A DNA stretch of 64,000 nucleotides from an uncultured Prevotella sp. (GCA_947170265.1 CAMVSV010000008.1:1-64000), one strand, 5' to 3'; shown: positions 14,375 through 23,596, counted from the stretch's first letter. Numbers and translations: made by a program. Notes: generated by a model not told the origin, from the letters alone.

Positions 14375-15481
14375 CTATTCGTTGCTCATGAGGTAGGCTT
14401 TGATGAAGCCGTCAATCTTGCCGTCCATCACTCCGTCGACATCGGAGGTCTGGTAGTTGGTGCGGTGGTCTTTCACACGGCGGTCGTCGAACACATAGGA
14501 GCGTATCTGGCTTCCCCACTCAATCTTCTTCTTAGATGCCTCAATCTTGGCTTGTTCCTCAAGGCGTTTCTTCATGGCTCTGTCGTAGAGCTGCGACTTG
14601 AGGAGTCGCATGGCGTTGTTGCGGTTCTCAAGCTGCTTGCGGCTTTCGGTGTTCTCAATGAGGATTTCTTCTTCCTCACCGGTATCGGGGTCGGTGTAGA
14701 GATAGCGCAGGCGCACACCGGTCTCCACCTTGTTGACGTTCTGACCACCGGCACCGCTGGAACGGAAGGTGTCCCACGATACCTTGGATGGGTCGACATA
14801 CACCTCTATGGTGTCGTCGACGAGCGGTGACACGAATACCGAGGCAAACGATGTCATGCGCTTGCCCTGAGCATTGAACGGACTCACGCGCACCAGACGG
14901 TGCACTCCGCTCTCACTCTTGAGAAAACCGTAGGCATATTCACCGCCTTCAATCTCCATGGTCACGGTCTTTATCCCGGCTTCGTCGCCGTCCTGAAGGT
15001 TGGAGATGGTGACCTTGTGACCGTGTCTCTCGGCCCAGCGTATGTACATGCGCATGAGCATGGCAGCCCAGTCCTGACTCTCGGTGCCTCCGGCTCCGGA
15101 GTTGATTTTCAGCACGCAGTCCATGGGGTCTTCTTCCTGACGGAGCATGTTCTTCAGCTCCAGGTCTTCAATGGCACCTATGGCGAGCTGATAATCGTGG
15201 TCGACTTCTTCTTCGGTGACCATGTCTTCGTGGTAGAAGTCGAAGGCGAGCTGCAACTCGTCGGCATACTGGCGCACGAGCTTATATCCTGTGAGCCATT
15301 TCTCAATGCCCTTCACCTTTTTCATCTGTTCCTGGGCCCGGGCGGGGTCGTCCCAGAAGTCGGGGGCTTGGGTGCGAAGCTGTTCTTCTTCGAATTCTAC
15401 TTGCTTTTCTTCAATGTTGAGGTATCGGCGGAGGGCGTCGGCACGCTCCATCACGTCTTTGAGTTGGTCTTGTGTGATCAT
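14375..15481 (-). CDS. prfB: Peptide chain release factor 2
   Basis: 368 residues. It recognises UGA and UAA and triggers peptide release. The RF2 tripeptide SPF is present in VRVSPFNAQG and the catalytic GGQ in SSGAGGQNVNK. The coiled N-terminal domain begins MITQDQLKDVMERADALRRYL. The gene is one uninterrupted frame: the usual CTTTGA programmed frameshift site after the RYL codons is absent (CTCAACATT instead). It starts nine bases past the acyl-CoA synthetase stop, so it sits in that operon. Confidence 0.96.
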   Translation of the reverse strand: MITQDQLKDVMERADALRRYLNIEEKQVEFEEEQLRTQAPDFWDDPARAQEQMKKVKGIEKWLTGYKLVRQYADELQLAFDFYHEDMVTEEEVDHDYQLAIGAIEDLELKNMLRQEEDPMDCVLKINSGAGGTESQDWAAMLMRMYIRWAERHGHKVTISNLQDGDEAGIKTVTMEIEGGEYAYGFLKSESGVHRLVRVSPFNAQGKRMTSFASVFVSPLVDDTIEVYVDPSKVSWDTFRSSGAGGQNVNKVETGVRLRYLYTDPDTGEEEEILIENTESRKQLENRNNAMRLLKSQLYDRAMKKRLEEQAKIEASKKKIEWGSQIRSYVFDDRRVKDHRTNYQTSDVDGVMDGKIDGFIKAYLMSNE

Positions 15482-15490
15482 GGTTTTGGA

Positions 15491-17302
15491 TTAGTTCTCC
15501 TCATACATCTTGTCGATAACGTCCTTGTAGTTCTTGTAGACCACAGGGCGTTTGAGCTTCAGGGTGTTGGTGAGCTCTCCCTTCTCCATGGAGAGGTGAT
15601 GGGCGAGGAGTGTGAATTTCTTTATTTTCTCATAGCTGGCAAGTGCCTGCGTGAGGGTGTCAATGCGCTCAGCCATCATGCGGTTAACCCTCTTGTCGGC
15701 ACAGAGCTCTTCACGGTCTTTGAAGGCAATGTTGTTTTCGCGTGCCCAGTCTTCAAGGATATTGTACTCTGGCACGATGAGTGCCGACACGAACTTTCTC
15801 TGGTCGGCGATGATTGCCACTTGTTCCACGAACTTGTCGACGAGGAGCAGGCCTTCAATCATCTGCGGGGCTATGTATTTGCCGTTGGAGGTCTTGAAAA
15901 GGTCTTTGATGCGTTCCTTGAGGAAGAGTTCTCCGTTGAGCATGTAGCCGGCATCGCCGGTATGGAAGAATCCATCGGCATCGAAGGAGCGGGCGTTGGT
16001 GGTGTCGCGTTTGTAGTAGCCTCGTGTGATGGTGGGACCCTTGAGGAGTATCTCGCTGTTTTCGCCAATCTTGATTTCAATGCCTTCGATGGGTCGTCCT
16101 ACGGAGCCTATGGTGTAGCCTTCGTCAAGGTGGTCGCACGACACGGTTGCGAGGCTCTCGGTGAGTCCATAGCCTACTACCATCTTCAGTCCTATGGAGT
16201 GGACGAATTCTTCAACTTCTGGAGAGACATAGGCTCCGGCAGTGGGGAAGATGTTGGGATTGGTGAGACCCAACTGCTTGCGCACGAGACTCAGCACGGT
16301 GTTGTTGAGCATCTTGTACTCCAGCTCAAGTGGCAGAGGCACACGCTTGCGCTTTGACAGATAGTCAATGTTGCGTTTCTTTCCTACGGCAAGGGCATGC
16401 TTGAAGAGACTGCGCTGCATGGGACTGGCATCGTCTATCTTTGCCTTCACGCCCACATAGAGCTTTTCCCAGAAGCGTGGTACCGATGACATACAGGTGG
16501 GGTGGGTCTCGCGCATGGACTGCTGTATCTCCTTGGGATAGGTGTTGACGATGAGCTGTGCGCCCTTGGTGAGACACAGGTACGACCATCCGCGCTCGAA
16601 GATGTGTGTTAAGGGCAGGAAGTTTATAACCCTGTCTTTCTCTCCCACAGGCACACACTTGCCGTTGGCTTCCATGGCAGCGTGGTATTGACCGTAGTGG
16701 AGCATCACGCCCTTCGACTCGCCCGTGGTGCCGCTGGTGTAGAGAATGTTGCAGAGGTCGTCGTCGTTGGCTTGTCTCCACAGCTCCTCCACCTCCGACT
16801 GGCGCGGCAGGTCTTCGCCGAGCTTCAGGAAGTCTTCATAGTATAGGGCATAGGGGTCGTGGGTACTTATCCTGACACTGGAGTCGAATACGATGATGCG
16901 TTCGAGCGTCGGACAGAGAGGAAACACCCTGTGGGCTTTGTCATACTGTTCCTGTTCGCCCACGAAAAGGAATTTCACCTTGGCATCGTTGATAATGTAT
17001 TGTATCTGCTGTTCGGAGCTTGTGGCATATAGAGGAATGGACACCACCCTCACTCCGTAGGCTCCAAAGTCGGTATATAGATATTGTATGCAGTTCTGTG
17101 CAAATACCGCTATCTTTTCCTGTGGTTTCATGCCCACGTTGAGCAAGGCGTTGGATACCTGCTTTACGCGGAGCGAGAACTGGTTCCACGATACGCTCTT
17201 CCATTTCAGGCTTCCGAAGGTGCGGAAGGTGAGCACGGGGCGTGAACCGTATTTCTTCGCTTGCTCGTGTATGAGCACCGAGAGATGGCATTTAGTCTGC
17301 AT
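15491..17302 (-). CDS. AMP-dependent long-chain fatty-acid-CoA synthetase
   Basis: About 603 residues from the ATG at 17302. It would activate fatty acids to acyl-CoA (or acyl-ACP) through an acyl-adenylate. The AMP-binding signature ILYTSGTTGESKGVMLHYGQ is at about 170-190. MVVGYGLTESLATVS and the FFHTGDAGYMLNGELFLKER region of the C-terminal hinge follow. The promoter box at 17334-17342 lies inside the longer frame beginning at 17347, so that start is rejected. First gene of the unit with prfB. Confidence 0.9.
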   Translation of the reverse strand: MQTKCHLSVLIHEQAKKYGSRPVLTFRTFGSLKWKSVSWNQFSLRVKQVSNALLNVGMKPQEKIAVFAQNCIQYLYTDFGAYGVRVVSIPLYATSSEQQIQYIINDAKVKFLFVGEQEQYDKAHRVFPLCPTLERIIVFDSSVRISTHDPYALYYEDFLKLGEDLPRQSEVEELWRQANDDDLCNILYTSGTTGESKGVMLHYGQYHAAMEANGKCVPVGEKDRVINFLPLTHIFERGWSYLCLTKGAQLIVNTYPKEIQQSMRETHPTCMSSVPRFWEKLYVGVKAKIDDASPMQRSLFKHALAVGKKRNIDYLSKRKRVPLPLELEYKMLNNTVLSLVRKQLGLTNPNIFPTAGAYVSPEVEEFVHSIGLKMVVGYGLTESLATVSCDHLDEGYTIGSVGRPIEGIEIKIGENSEILLKGPTITRGYYKRDTTNARSFDADGFFHTGDAGYMLNGELFLKERIKDLFKTSNGKYIAPQMIEGLLLVDKFVEQVAIIADQRKFVSALIVPEYNILEDWARENNIAFKDREELCADKRVNRMMAERIDTLTQALASYEKIKKFTLLAHHLSMEKGELTNTLKLKRPVVYKNYKDVIDKMYEEN

Positions 17303-17332
17303 AAGCTTCTTTGTTTTTTTGTTCTTCCAATA

Positions 17333-17358
17333 TGCAAAAGTAAGCAATAAACGGCAAA
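17333..17358 (-). promoter_or_regulatory. Left arm of divergent promoter inverted repeat (acyl-CoA synthetase side)
   Basis: Carries the -7 box TACTTTTGC (17334-17342 on the minus strand), 31 bases before the ATG at 17302. Over 26 bases it matches the right arm at 17392-17417 in inverted orientation at 23 positions. The last 15 bases, TTGCTTACTTTTGCA, are identical. Confidence 0.65.
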
Positions 17359-17391
17359 GAGAGAAACATTTTGTTTAAGAAGTTTCGTTTT

Positions 17392-17417
17392 TTTGACGCT
17401 TGTTGCTTACTTTTGCA
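17392..17417 (+). promoter_or_regulatory. Right arm of divergent promoter inverted repeat (M20 deacylase side)
   Basis: TACTTTTGC at 17408-17416 is followed by AAT and then the ATG at 17420. Transcription should therefore begin close to or at the start codon, giving a leaderless or nearly leaderless mRNA. It is the inverted partner of 17333-17358. Confidence 0.65.
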
Positions 17418-17419
17418 AT

Positions 17420-18478
17420 ATGGAAAATTATGCTAAGGAGGCTGTGGATCTGCTCAAGAGGCTCATAGCCACGCCGTCGGTGAGCAGGGAAGAGAATGCT
17501 GCTGCCGACATTATGGAGGAAGAACTTGTGGGGATGGGCTTTCAACCAATGCGTAAAGCCAACAATGTGTGGATGGTAGACCCTTGCCATGATGATGCAA
17601 AGCCTACCATTCTGCTCAATGCCCATATAGACACGGTGAAGCCTGTGGCTACATGGGTGAGAAATCCTTTTGAGGCAATAGTGGAGGGTGACCGCCTATA
17701 TGGCTTGGGAAGCAACGACTGCGGTGGTGGCCTGGTGTCGCTGCTGCAGGTGTTCCGCCATCTGGTGCAGCATGATGACCGTAGCTATAATCTCGTTTAT
17801 GCTGCCACGGCAGAGGAGGAGGTGTCGGGAAAGAACGGCATAAGCCTCATTCTCGGCGACCTTCCGAAAATAGATGTCGCCATTGTGGGCGAGCCTACGG
17901 GCATGCAGCCTGCAATAGCTGAGAAAGGACTAATGGTGATTGACGGCATTGCCCACGGAAAGTCGGGACATGCTGCGCGTAATGAGGGCGTAAATGCCAT
18001 AACTGAGGCTCTTGGCGACCTGCAGTGGCTCTCTACCTATAAGTTTGAGAAGGTGAGTCCGTTGCTTGGACCTGTCAAGATGTCGGTGACGGTGATACAT
18101 GCCGGCACACAACACAACGTGGTGCCCGACCATTGTGACTTTGTTATTGACGTGAGAACCAATGAATACTATACCAACGAGGAGGCTTTTGCCATTATTG
18201 ACAGCCATACGAAGAGTGAGATGAAGGCGCGCTCTTTCCGCCTGCATTCCTCGGGTATCGCTGAAGACCATCCGTTGGTGGCACGATGTAAGGAGATGGG
18301 AATGACACCGTTTGGGTCGCCCACGCTCAGTGATCAGGCTCTCATGCCTTTCAACTCGTTCAAGCTTGGTCCCGGCAGTTCCAGTCGTAGCCATTCAGCC
18401 GATGAATACATCTGTTTCAGTGAGATAGAAAGTGCCATTGAAACATACATACGACTGATTGACAACATAAGACTTTGA
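17420..18478 (+). CDS. M20 family amide hydrolase (ArgE/DapE type)
   Basis: 352 residues from the ATG at 17420. The start at 17393 lies upstream of the promoter box and is rejected. The di-zinc hydrolase motifs are present: LLNAHIDTVKP, GSNDCGGGLVSLLQ, AEEEVSGKNG, and VGEPTGMQPAIAEKGLMV, plus the C-terminal SSRSHSADEYI. Annotated relatives remove acyl groups from acetylornithine or succinyl-diaminopimelate. In Bacteroides the arginine route uses succinylated intermediates, so an N-succinyl substrate (citrulline or ornithine) is quite possible. Convergent with the EnvC-like gene, 30 bases away. Confidence 0.87.
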   Translation: MENYAKEAVDLLKRLIATPSVSREENAAADIMEEELVGMGFQPMRKANNVWMVDPCHDDAKPTILLNAHIDTVKPVATWVRNPFEAIVEGDRLYGLGSNDCGGGLVSLLQVFRHLVQHDDRSYNLVYAATAEEEVSGKNGISLILGDLPKIDVAIVGEPTGMQPAIAEKGLMVIDGIAHGKSGHAARNEGVNAITEALGDLQWLSTYKFEKVSPLLGPVKMSVTVIHAGTQHNVVPDHCDFVIDVRTNEYYTNEEAFAIIDSHTKSEMKARSFRLHSSGIAEDHPLVARCKEMGMTPFGSPTLSDQALMPFNSFKLGPGSSSRSHSADEYICFSEIESAIETYIRLIDNIRL

Positions 18479-18508
18479 TTTCTTCTGTTGCGGTGGTGCG
18501 GACTCTTT

Positions 18509-20320
18509 CTATCGTCCGAGCCACTGTTCGGGATTGAGCTTGGCTGTCTCCCGGCGCAGCTGGAACTGAAGGATGCCGTCACGTCCTACGGTGCCGAGAG
18601 TCTGTCGCGCTCCCACTTTCTGTCCCTTGCTCACGTTGACGGTGGCGAGGTTGCAGTAGACGGAGATATAAGCACCGTGGCGAACCATCACTACTGTGGT
18701 GCCGCTGAAACCGAATACGGCGCTTACCTCACCGGCAAACACGCTGTGGACTGATGCTCCGGCGCTGCCTTTAATGTTTATACCGTTGTTGGAGAGCTGC
18801 ACTCCCGAGAGTCCTTCCACATTATATTGTCCGTAGTGGCTGATAATTCGTCCGGCTATAGGCATGGGCAGACGACCGCGGTTGTTCTCGAAGCTTCCGC
18901 TGAGGGCACGGTCGGCGGTGCTGAAGCCAGTGCTCTCGCTCTCAGACCTTTTCTTTTCAGCAGCTGCCTCACGTTCTGCCCTGGCTTTGTCGGCGGCAGC
19001 CTTACGCTCGGCTGCTACACGGGCAGCCTCGGCTTCGCGTGCTGCTTGTTCGGCGCGTGCTTTCTTTTGTGCAGCCTCGGCAGCTTCGCGCTCTGCCCGT
19101 TCCTTGTTGCGCTTCTCGGCAGCTTCGGCAGCAGCTCTCTGTCGTGCTTTTTCTGCGGCTTCGGCGGCGGCACGCGCTTCGGCCTTGGCTTTCTCTTCGC
19201 GCGCCTTGGCTTCGGCTATACGTCGTGCTTGCTCGCGTGCTGCAGCTTCAGCCGCAGCTTTCTTGCGTGCTGCCTCCTCTTCGCGTTTCTTCTTTGCGGC
19301 AGCCTCGGCAGCGGCGCGCGCCTTTGCTTCTGCGGCAGCACGGTCTTTGGCTTTCTTTATCTCAATGGCAATGAGCTTGTCTATCTGTGCATTGAGGGCA
19401 GCTTGCTTCTGTCGTTGCTCGGCAAGGACTCCTTGCAGGGTTTTCTGTTCTTGCTTGAGCGACTCTACCACTTTCTGTTGCTCAGCCTGTTTGTTTTGCA
19501 GTGCGGCATGTTCCTGACGGTCTTTTGCCAACAGGTTGTTTTTCTTTCCCCTTACTTGCTGTAGCTGTTGGTGTTTGGTGTCTATCTGTTGTTGCTTCTC
19601 CTGTACGAGTTGTCCCTGTGCACGTTGGTATGTGGCATATTCCCTTACGAAGCGCAGGCGGCGGTACATCTGTGAGAGGTTCTTGGCACTGAAGATGAAC
19701 ATCAGCTTGTCTTGTACGCTGAGGTGGCGCGACATATATCGCATTGACTGTACGAACTTGGCTTTCCTCGCCTTGAGTTGTTCCTCGAGCGACGATAGCT
19801 GTCCCTTGAGAATATTTATGTTTCCGTCAATGTTGCGGATGTCGGATTGTATGGTGTTGATGGATTCCTGATGCTGAGAAATCTCGGTGTTTATACGCAC
19901 GAGGTCGTCAAGTCGGCTCCTGACGTTGCTTTCGTTGGCTTTGAGTTCTTTTTCCTTGTTTTTTATTTCTTTCTGTATCTGGGTGCGTTGGCTTTGCAGA
20001 CCTTTTATCTCGGCAGTGGTTTCATAGGCTGGTGCCTTTGCTTTGTTCTTGCCTTTGCCCTTGCCTTTGGTGTTTCCCTTGCCTTTATTGCTTGTCTTGC
20101 CTTTCTGGGCAGGTTTGTTCTTTTGTGTTGTCTTGCTGCTGGTTGTCTTTGCTGTTGCTTTTTTTGTTGGTGCGGCAGCCTTTGCGGCAGTGCCTGTCTT
20201 TTTCTGCACTGTCGTGGTTTTCTTGGTTTGGGGCGTTGCTTGCTTTTTCTGTGCGTGCAGCGTCATGGCTGTTGCCATGATGCATACTGTGAGCACGAGT
20301 GTCTTTATGTGTTGTGTCAT
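18509..20320 (-). CDS. EnvC-like murein hydrolase activator (degenerate M23/LytM)
   Basis: 603 residues. A signal peptide (to about residue 23, ending LHAQ) is followed by a Lys/Thr/Ala-rich linker, a long coiled coil (about 105-320) and an Ala/Glu/Arg-rich coiled stretch (about 320-470). The C-terminal LytM domain is at about 478-603. The zinc ligands look lost: the usual HxGxD is NNGIN, and the HxH site reads LQFQL. EnvC-type proteins with such sites activate cell-separation amidases instead of cutting peptidoglycan. It acts in the periplasm. TAATG overlap with the lipoprotein gene upstream. Confidence 0.88.
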   Translation of the reverse strand: MTQHIKTLVLTVCIMATAMTLHAQKKQATPQTKKTTTVQKKTGTAAKAAAPTKKATAKTTSSKTTQKNKPAQKGKTSNKGKGNTKGKGKGKNKAKAPAYETTAEIKGLQSQRTQIQKEIKNKEKELKANESNVRSRLDDLVRINTEISQHQESINTIQSDIRNIDGNINILKGQLSSLEEQLKARKAKFVQSMRYMSRHLSVQDKLMFIFSAKNLSQMYRRLRFVREYATYQRAQGQLVQEKQQQIDTKHQQLQQVRGKKNNLLAKDRQEHAALQNKQAEQQKVVESLKQEQKTLQGVLAEQRQKQAALNAQIDKLIAIEIKKAKDRAAAEAKARAAAEAAAKKKREEEAARKKAAAEAAAREQARRIAEAKAREEKAKAEARAAAEAAEKARQRAAAEAAEKRNKERAEREAAEAAQKKARAEQAAREAEAARVAAERKAAADKARAEREAAAEKKRSESESTGFSTADRALSGSFENNRGRLPMPIAGRIISHYGQYNVEGLSGVQLSNNGINIKGSAGASVHSVFAGEVSAVFGFSGTTVVMVRHGAYISVYCNLATVNVSKGQKVGARQTLGTVGRDGILQFQLRRETAKLNPEQWLGR

Positions 20321-21210
20321 TACAGGTTCATTAATTTCTTTAGAACTTCATCAGCTTTCACTGCTTTGTATTTTTCGCTCACGGTGGTGCGTGTGTCCCA
20401 GTTGTTGTTGGCACTCACATCATTGAGTTCAAAGGTTACCTTTATGTCCTTGGGTTGTTTTTCCATGGTGCTCTTGAAGGCAATGGTTTGCTTGTTGGGG
20501 TATTGCTTGGAGCCAAAGGCACGGAAATCGGAGTAGGTCCAGTGCAGTGTGGTGGTGCCGCTGGTGTTGCCGTTGTATGTCACGTCGACTTGTTCTATGA
20601 GTGCCTTCGCCTTGTTGGCAAGCCATTGGAATGTCAGCTTGTCTTGTTTGAGTGTGAGGCTGTTGATGTTTGTTTTTTTGTTGAACTCCACGTTAAACTT
20701 GCTGAGTTCAGCTTCTGTCACTTTCTGTGTGCCGGGTGTGAACAGCTGGTTCCAGAACATTGACTGCAACGAGTAGAAGTTTATACCTTGCTTTTTAAGG
20801 AAATCCACCTTATTGTAGTCGTCTTTGATATATTGCTTGTGTATGCGGTCAATGATGAGCACATAGTCTTTGGTGAATTCGAGCCTGCCCACCTCTGTTC
20901 CCAAGAGTGGAACGAAGAGTTGTATGCGTATAACGTCGTTTTTCCTCATGTGGATGGAGCCCGGCACCGTTATGGTTTTCTTTCCGGCATCGAGGGTGAA
21001 GCTCAGTTTTGACACGAGATTTTGCTGGTATAGTGCGTTGTCCGACACTTTTTGTGCAAACTGCAGCTGTTCCTGCGATGGCTGTCTGGTGTCCTGTGTT
21101 ATTGCCGTAGCCGAGGTGTTGGCATCGGTTTGCATTTTCTTCTTTGTGGCGCACGCTGAGAGTGTCACCACCAATGCCATCATGATGTATTTCAAAGCTT
21201 TCATTTCCAT
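20320..21210 (-). CDS. DUF4292-type lipoprotein (LolB/LolA-like fold)
   Basis: 296 residues. A lipoprotein signal with lipobox LSAC (cysteine near residue 20) is followed by a polar linker. The body begins FAQKVSDNALYQQNLVSKLS, with the strand-rich pattern of DUF4292, whose proposed fold resembles LolB. An envelope lipid or lipoprotein handling role is inferred only. Its stop overlaps the EnvC-like start by one base. The TPR gene ends three bases upstream. These four genes (dut to EnvC) form one unit. Confidence 0.82.
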   Translation of the reverse strand: MEMKALKYIMMALVVTLSACATKKKMQTDANTSATAITQDTRQPSQEQLQFAQKVSDNALYQQNLVSKLSFTLDAGKKTITVPGSIHMRKNDVIRIQLFVPLLGTEVGRLEFTKDYVLIIDRIHKQYIKDDYNKVDFLKKQGINFYSLQSMFWNQLFTPGTQKVTEAELSKFNVEFNKKTNINSLTLKQDKLTFQWLANKAKALIEQVDVTYNGNTSGTTTLHWTYSDFRAFGSKQYPNKQTIAFKSTMEKQPKDIKVTFELNDVSANNNWDTRTTVSEKYKAVKADEVLKKLMNL

Positions 21211-21213
21211 TGT

Positions 21214-22944
21214 CTATTTCTTGGTTTCCGGTATTCTTTTTTGTTTTATCTTCTCTTGCAGGAGTGCATTCTCCGGATCTTTATCCAACGCTTTCTGCCA
21301 GTATTCGAGTGCCCGGTCGGTGTCGCCGGTCATGAAATATATGTCGCCGGCATGTCCGAGTTCTTCCTCATTTAGTGTACTGTCGTTGCGCAAGGCTTGG
21401 TCTATGTAAATCTTTGCGTCTTCGTAGCGTTGTTGGTGGAAGAGTATCCACGCGTAGGTATCGAGAAATGTGCTGTTGTCAGGCTCTGCCTGTATGGTTT
21501 TGTAGCTCATCTGCTCGGCGCGGCTGAGGTCTTTGTCCTCCTCGCTGAGATAGTATGCGTAGTTGTTGAGGCAGCCTATGTTGTCTGGCTTCCACTGCAG
21601 GCAGCTGTCGTAGGCTTCATAGGCTTCGCTGGAAAGTCCTTTCGAGTAGAGAATGTCGCCCATGATGGCATAGAAGTCGCTTACTATCTCCTTGTTGCTG
21701 TTGCTGTTGATTTGCGACACCCCCTTGCGGAAGGTCTCGAGGGCTTCGTCGCTTTGTTTTTTGTTGTAGTGTGCCAAGCCCTGGAAATAGTAGAACAGCA
21801 TTTCTTCGGGATTGTATTGCTGTGCGGGCTGGCACAGTGCTATCACTCTGTCGTAGTCTTCCCTTTGCCACACGCGTTGTATGAGTTCATAGCGTGCACT
21901 GGCATTGTCGGGTTCTACGTCAATGGCTTTCTCGAGGGTTCGTTCTGCCTCGCTCTCGTGGTTGCCTATGTAATCAAGATAAGCAACTTTGAACATCAGA
22001 ATGTCGGCATTGGCTTGCGGCTGTGCGAGGACTATGTCGAAGAAGGAGAACACCTTGGCGGTGTCGCCGCTGACGAAGTTGGCGTTGCGAACGGCTTGGC
22101 GCAGGAGAGTCAGCTTGGTGTCGCTGTCTGTGCGCGGGTTTTGCAGCAGACGCTGTGTCAGCTCGTCGGCTTTCTCGCTCATCTCTTCGCCGTTGTAGTA
22201 GTCGAGCATGGATAGCAGTGCACCTTCGTTGTCGGGTTCTTCCTTGAGCACGGCGTTAAGCTCTTTGACGGCGGCTTTCCTCTTGCCGCTGTTGAGCAGC
22301 CAGTTGGCGAACATCACCCTGTAGTTGAGGTCGTAGGGGTGGCTGTCTACGAGTTTCTTCAGTTCGTTGTAAACCTTCTGGTTGTCGCCGAGCTGTTCGT
22401 AGACCCCCATCTTTGTCAGTGTTGTCTGCTCGCTGGTGCCTTCTTGTGTCTCTATGCGGTTGAGGGTTTCAAGCATCTTGGGATAGTTGTTTTCCTGACC
22501 GTAGAGACGGAGCAGGAGCATGAGCACGTCGGTGCGGTCGTGGTGGCTCTGGTAGAAGCGCTCATAGCTCTCTATGGCTTTGTCGTATTGTTGCTGTGCA
22601 ATGAGATACTGTCCTATGCGTTCCTGATAGGTGGCATTGTCGGGGTTGAGCTTAGCGGCTTTTTCAAAGCAATAAGCCATCATTGTGTCGTTTTTCAGGT
22701 CGGCATAGTAGTGTGCGAGTTGGAAATACACCTCAGCGGCATCGGGGTTTATGTCGCGTGCATGGCGGAAGAGGTCGAATGCTGCCGAGAAGTTTCCTTT
22801 CTCTTGCTGGTTTATTGCTTCGAGATAGAAATATTGGTAGCGTCGGTCGCGTTCGCTCTTGCCGTCTGTCTGTGCCCATGAGGCAATTACTCCCGTAAGG
22901 AGGATTATCGTCAATGCTATGTTTCTTGTTGCCTGTCTCATCAT
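21214..22944 (-). CDS. Tetratricopeptide-repeat protein, exported
   Basis: 576 residues. The signal peptide is IALTIILLTGVIASWAQ. The rest is a nearly continuous array of TPR helix pairs, such as FDLFRHARDINPDAAEVYFQLAHYYADL, FEKAAKLNPDNATYQERIGQYL and ALEYWQKALDKDPENALLQ. It would be a periplasmic or outer-membrane-associated scaffold for protein contacts. Its place between dut and a lipoprotein/EnvC pair hints at an envelope role. No enzymatic domain is seen. Confidence 0.88.
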   Translation of the reverse strand: MMRQATRNIALTIILLTGVIASWAQTDGKSERDRRYQYFYLEAINQQEKGNFSAAFDLFRHARDINPDAAEVYFQLAHYYADLKNDTMMAYCFEKAAKLNPDNATYQERIGQYLIAQQQYDKAIESYERFYQSHHDRTDVLMLLLRLYGQENNYPKMLETLNRIETQEGTSEQTTLTKMGVYEQLGDNQKVYNELKKLVDSHPYDLNYRVMFANWLLNSGKRKAAVKELNAVLKEEPDNEGALLSMLDYYNGEEMSEKADELTQRLLQNPRTDSDTKLTLLRQAVRNANFVSGDTAKVFSFFDIVLAQPQANADILMFKVAYLDYIGNHESEAERTLEKAIDVEPDNASARYELIQRVWQREDYDRVIALCQPAQQYNPEEMLFYYFQGLAHYNKKQSDEALETFRKGVSQINSNSNKEIVSDFYAIMGDILYSKGLSSEAYEAYDSCLQWKPDNIGCLNNYAYYLSEEDKDLSRAEQMSYKTIQAEPDNSTFLDTYAWILFHQQRYEDAKIYIDQALRNDSTLNEEELGHAGDIYFMTGDTDRALEYWQKALDKDPENALLQEKIKQKRIPETKK

Positions 22945-22975
22945 GCTATAGCCTTGTTGCTGCCGTGGTGTGTAA

Positions 22976-23413
22976 CTATTTCACTCCCGTGTGTCCATAG
23001 CCGCCCTCGCCGCGCTCTGTGGCATCGAGCACTTCCACACTCTTGAGCACAGCCTGCTCGCAGCGGGCTATAACCATCTGTGCTATGCGCTCGCCATCGT
23101 TCACTATGAACGTCTCGTCGGAGAGGTTCACAAGCACCACACCTACCTCGCCGCGGTAGTCGGCATCTATGGTGCCGGGAGAGTTGAGCACTGTGATGCC
23201 TCGCTTCAATGCCAGTCCGCTGCGTGGGCGCACCTGTGCCTCATATCCCTGCGGAAGGGCAATGTGCAGTCCGGTAGGAATGAGTCGTCTTTGTAGTGGG
23301 TGCAGCTCCACGGGAGCCTCGAGGTTAGCCCTGAGGTCCATTCCTGCACTTTGTTCCGTAGCATATTCCGGCAGTGGCTGGTGTCCTTTGTTTATTACTT
23401 TGATTTCTATCAT
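22976..23413 (-). CDS. dut: dUTP diphosphatase (dUTPase)
   Basis: 145 residues, trimeric-type length. It hydrolyses dUTP to dUMP and pyrophosphate, keeping uracil out of DNA and feeding dTMP synthesis. The five motifs are visible: [41 protein letters not shown] and the C-terminal [14 protein letters not shown] that closes over the substrate. First gene of the unit with the TPR, DUF4292 and EnvC genes. Promoter at 23485-23493. Confidence 0.97.
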   Translation of the reverse strand: MIEIKVINKGHQPLPEYATEQSAGMDLRANLEAPVELHPLQRRLIPTGLHIALPQGYEAQVRPRSGLALKRGITVLNSPGTIDADYRGEVGVVLVNLSDETFIVNDGERIAQMVIARCEQAVLKSVEVLDATERGEGGYGHTGVK

Positions 23414-23484
23414 GCCTTATTCTTTCTTTGCGTTGTAAAGGTGTGGTACATCTACCTTCCCACCTTATATTGTATATTTTGCAC

Positions 23485-23493
23485 GCAAAGGTA
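23485..23493 (-). promoter_or_regulatory. Promoter -7 box for dut
   Basis: The minus strand reads TACCTTTGC, 72 bases upstream of the dut ATG. Confidence 0.6.
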
Positions 23494-23587
23494 CGAATAA
23501 GCGAGAACAATGCAAAAGGAAAGCTTGCTTTTCTTTTCATTGTCGAGCGAAAGTCCCTTTTCCTTTTCCTAAATGCTTTTTTTTTGC

Positions 23588-23596
23588 TATTTTTGC
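23588..23596 (+). promoter_or_regulatory. Promoter -7 box for dgt
   Basis: TATTTTTGC ends four bases before the dgt ATG at 23601, predicting an mRNA with almost no 5' leader. Confidence 0.6.

Noticed and set aside
14900..16357. 485-residue frame opposite prfB and the acyl-CoA synthetase
   Set aside because: It spans two well-supported genes and their junction; coding character belongs to the minus strand.
18827..20536. Long frames opposite the EnvC-like gene
   Set aside because: They result from the Ala/Glu/Lys-rich codons of the coiled coil read on the other strand; compositions are Cys/Leu/Ser-rich and not protein-like.
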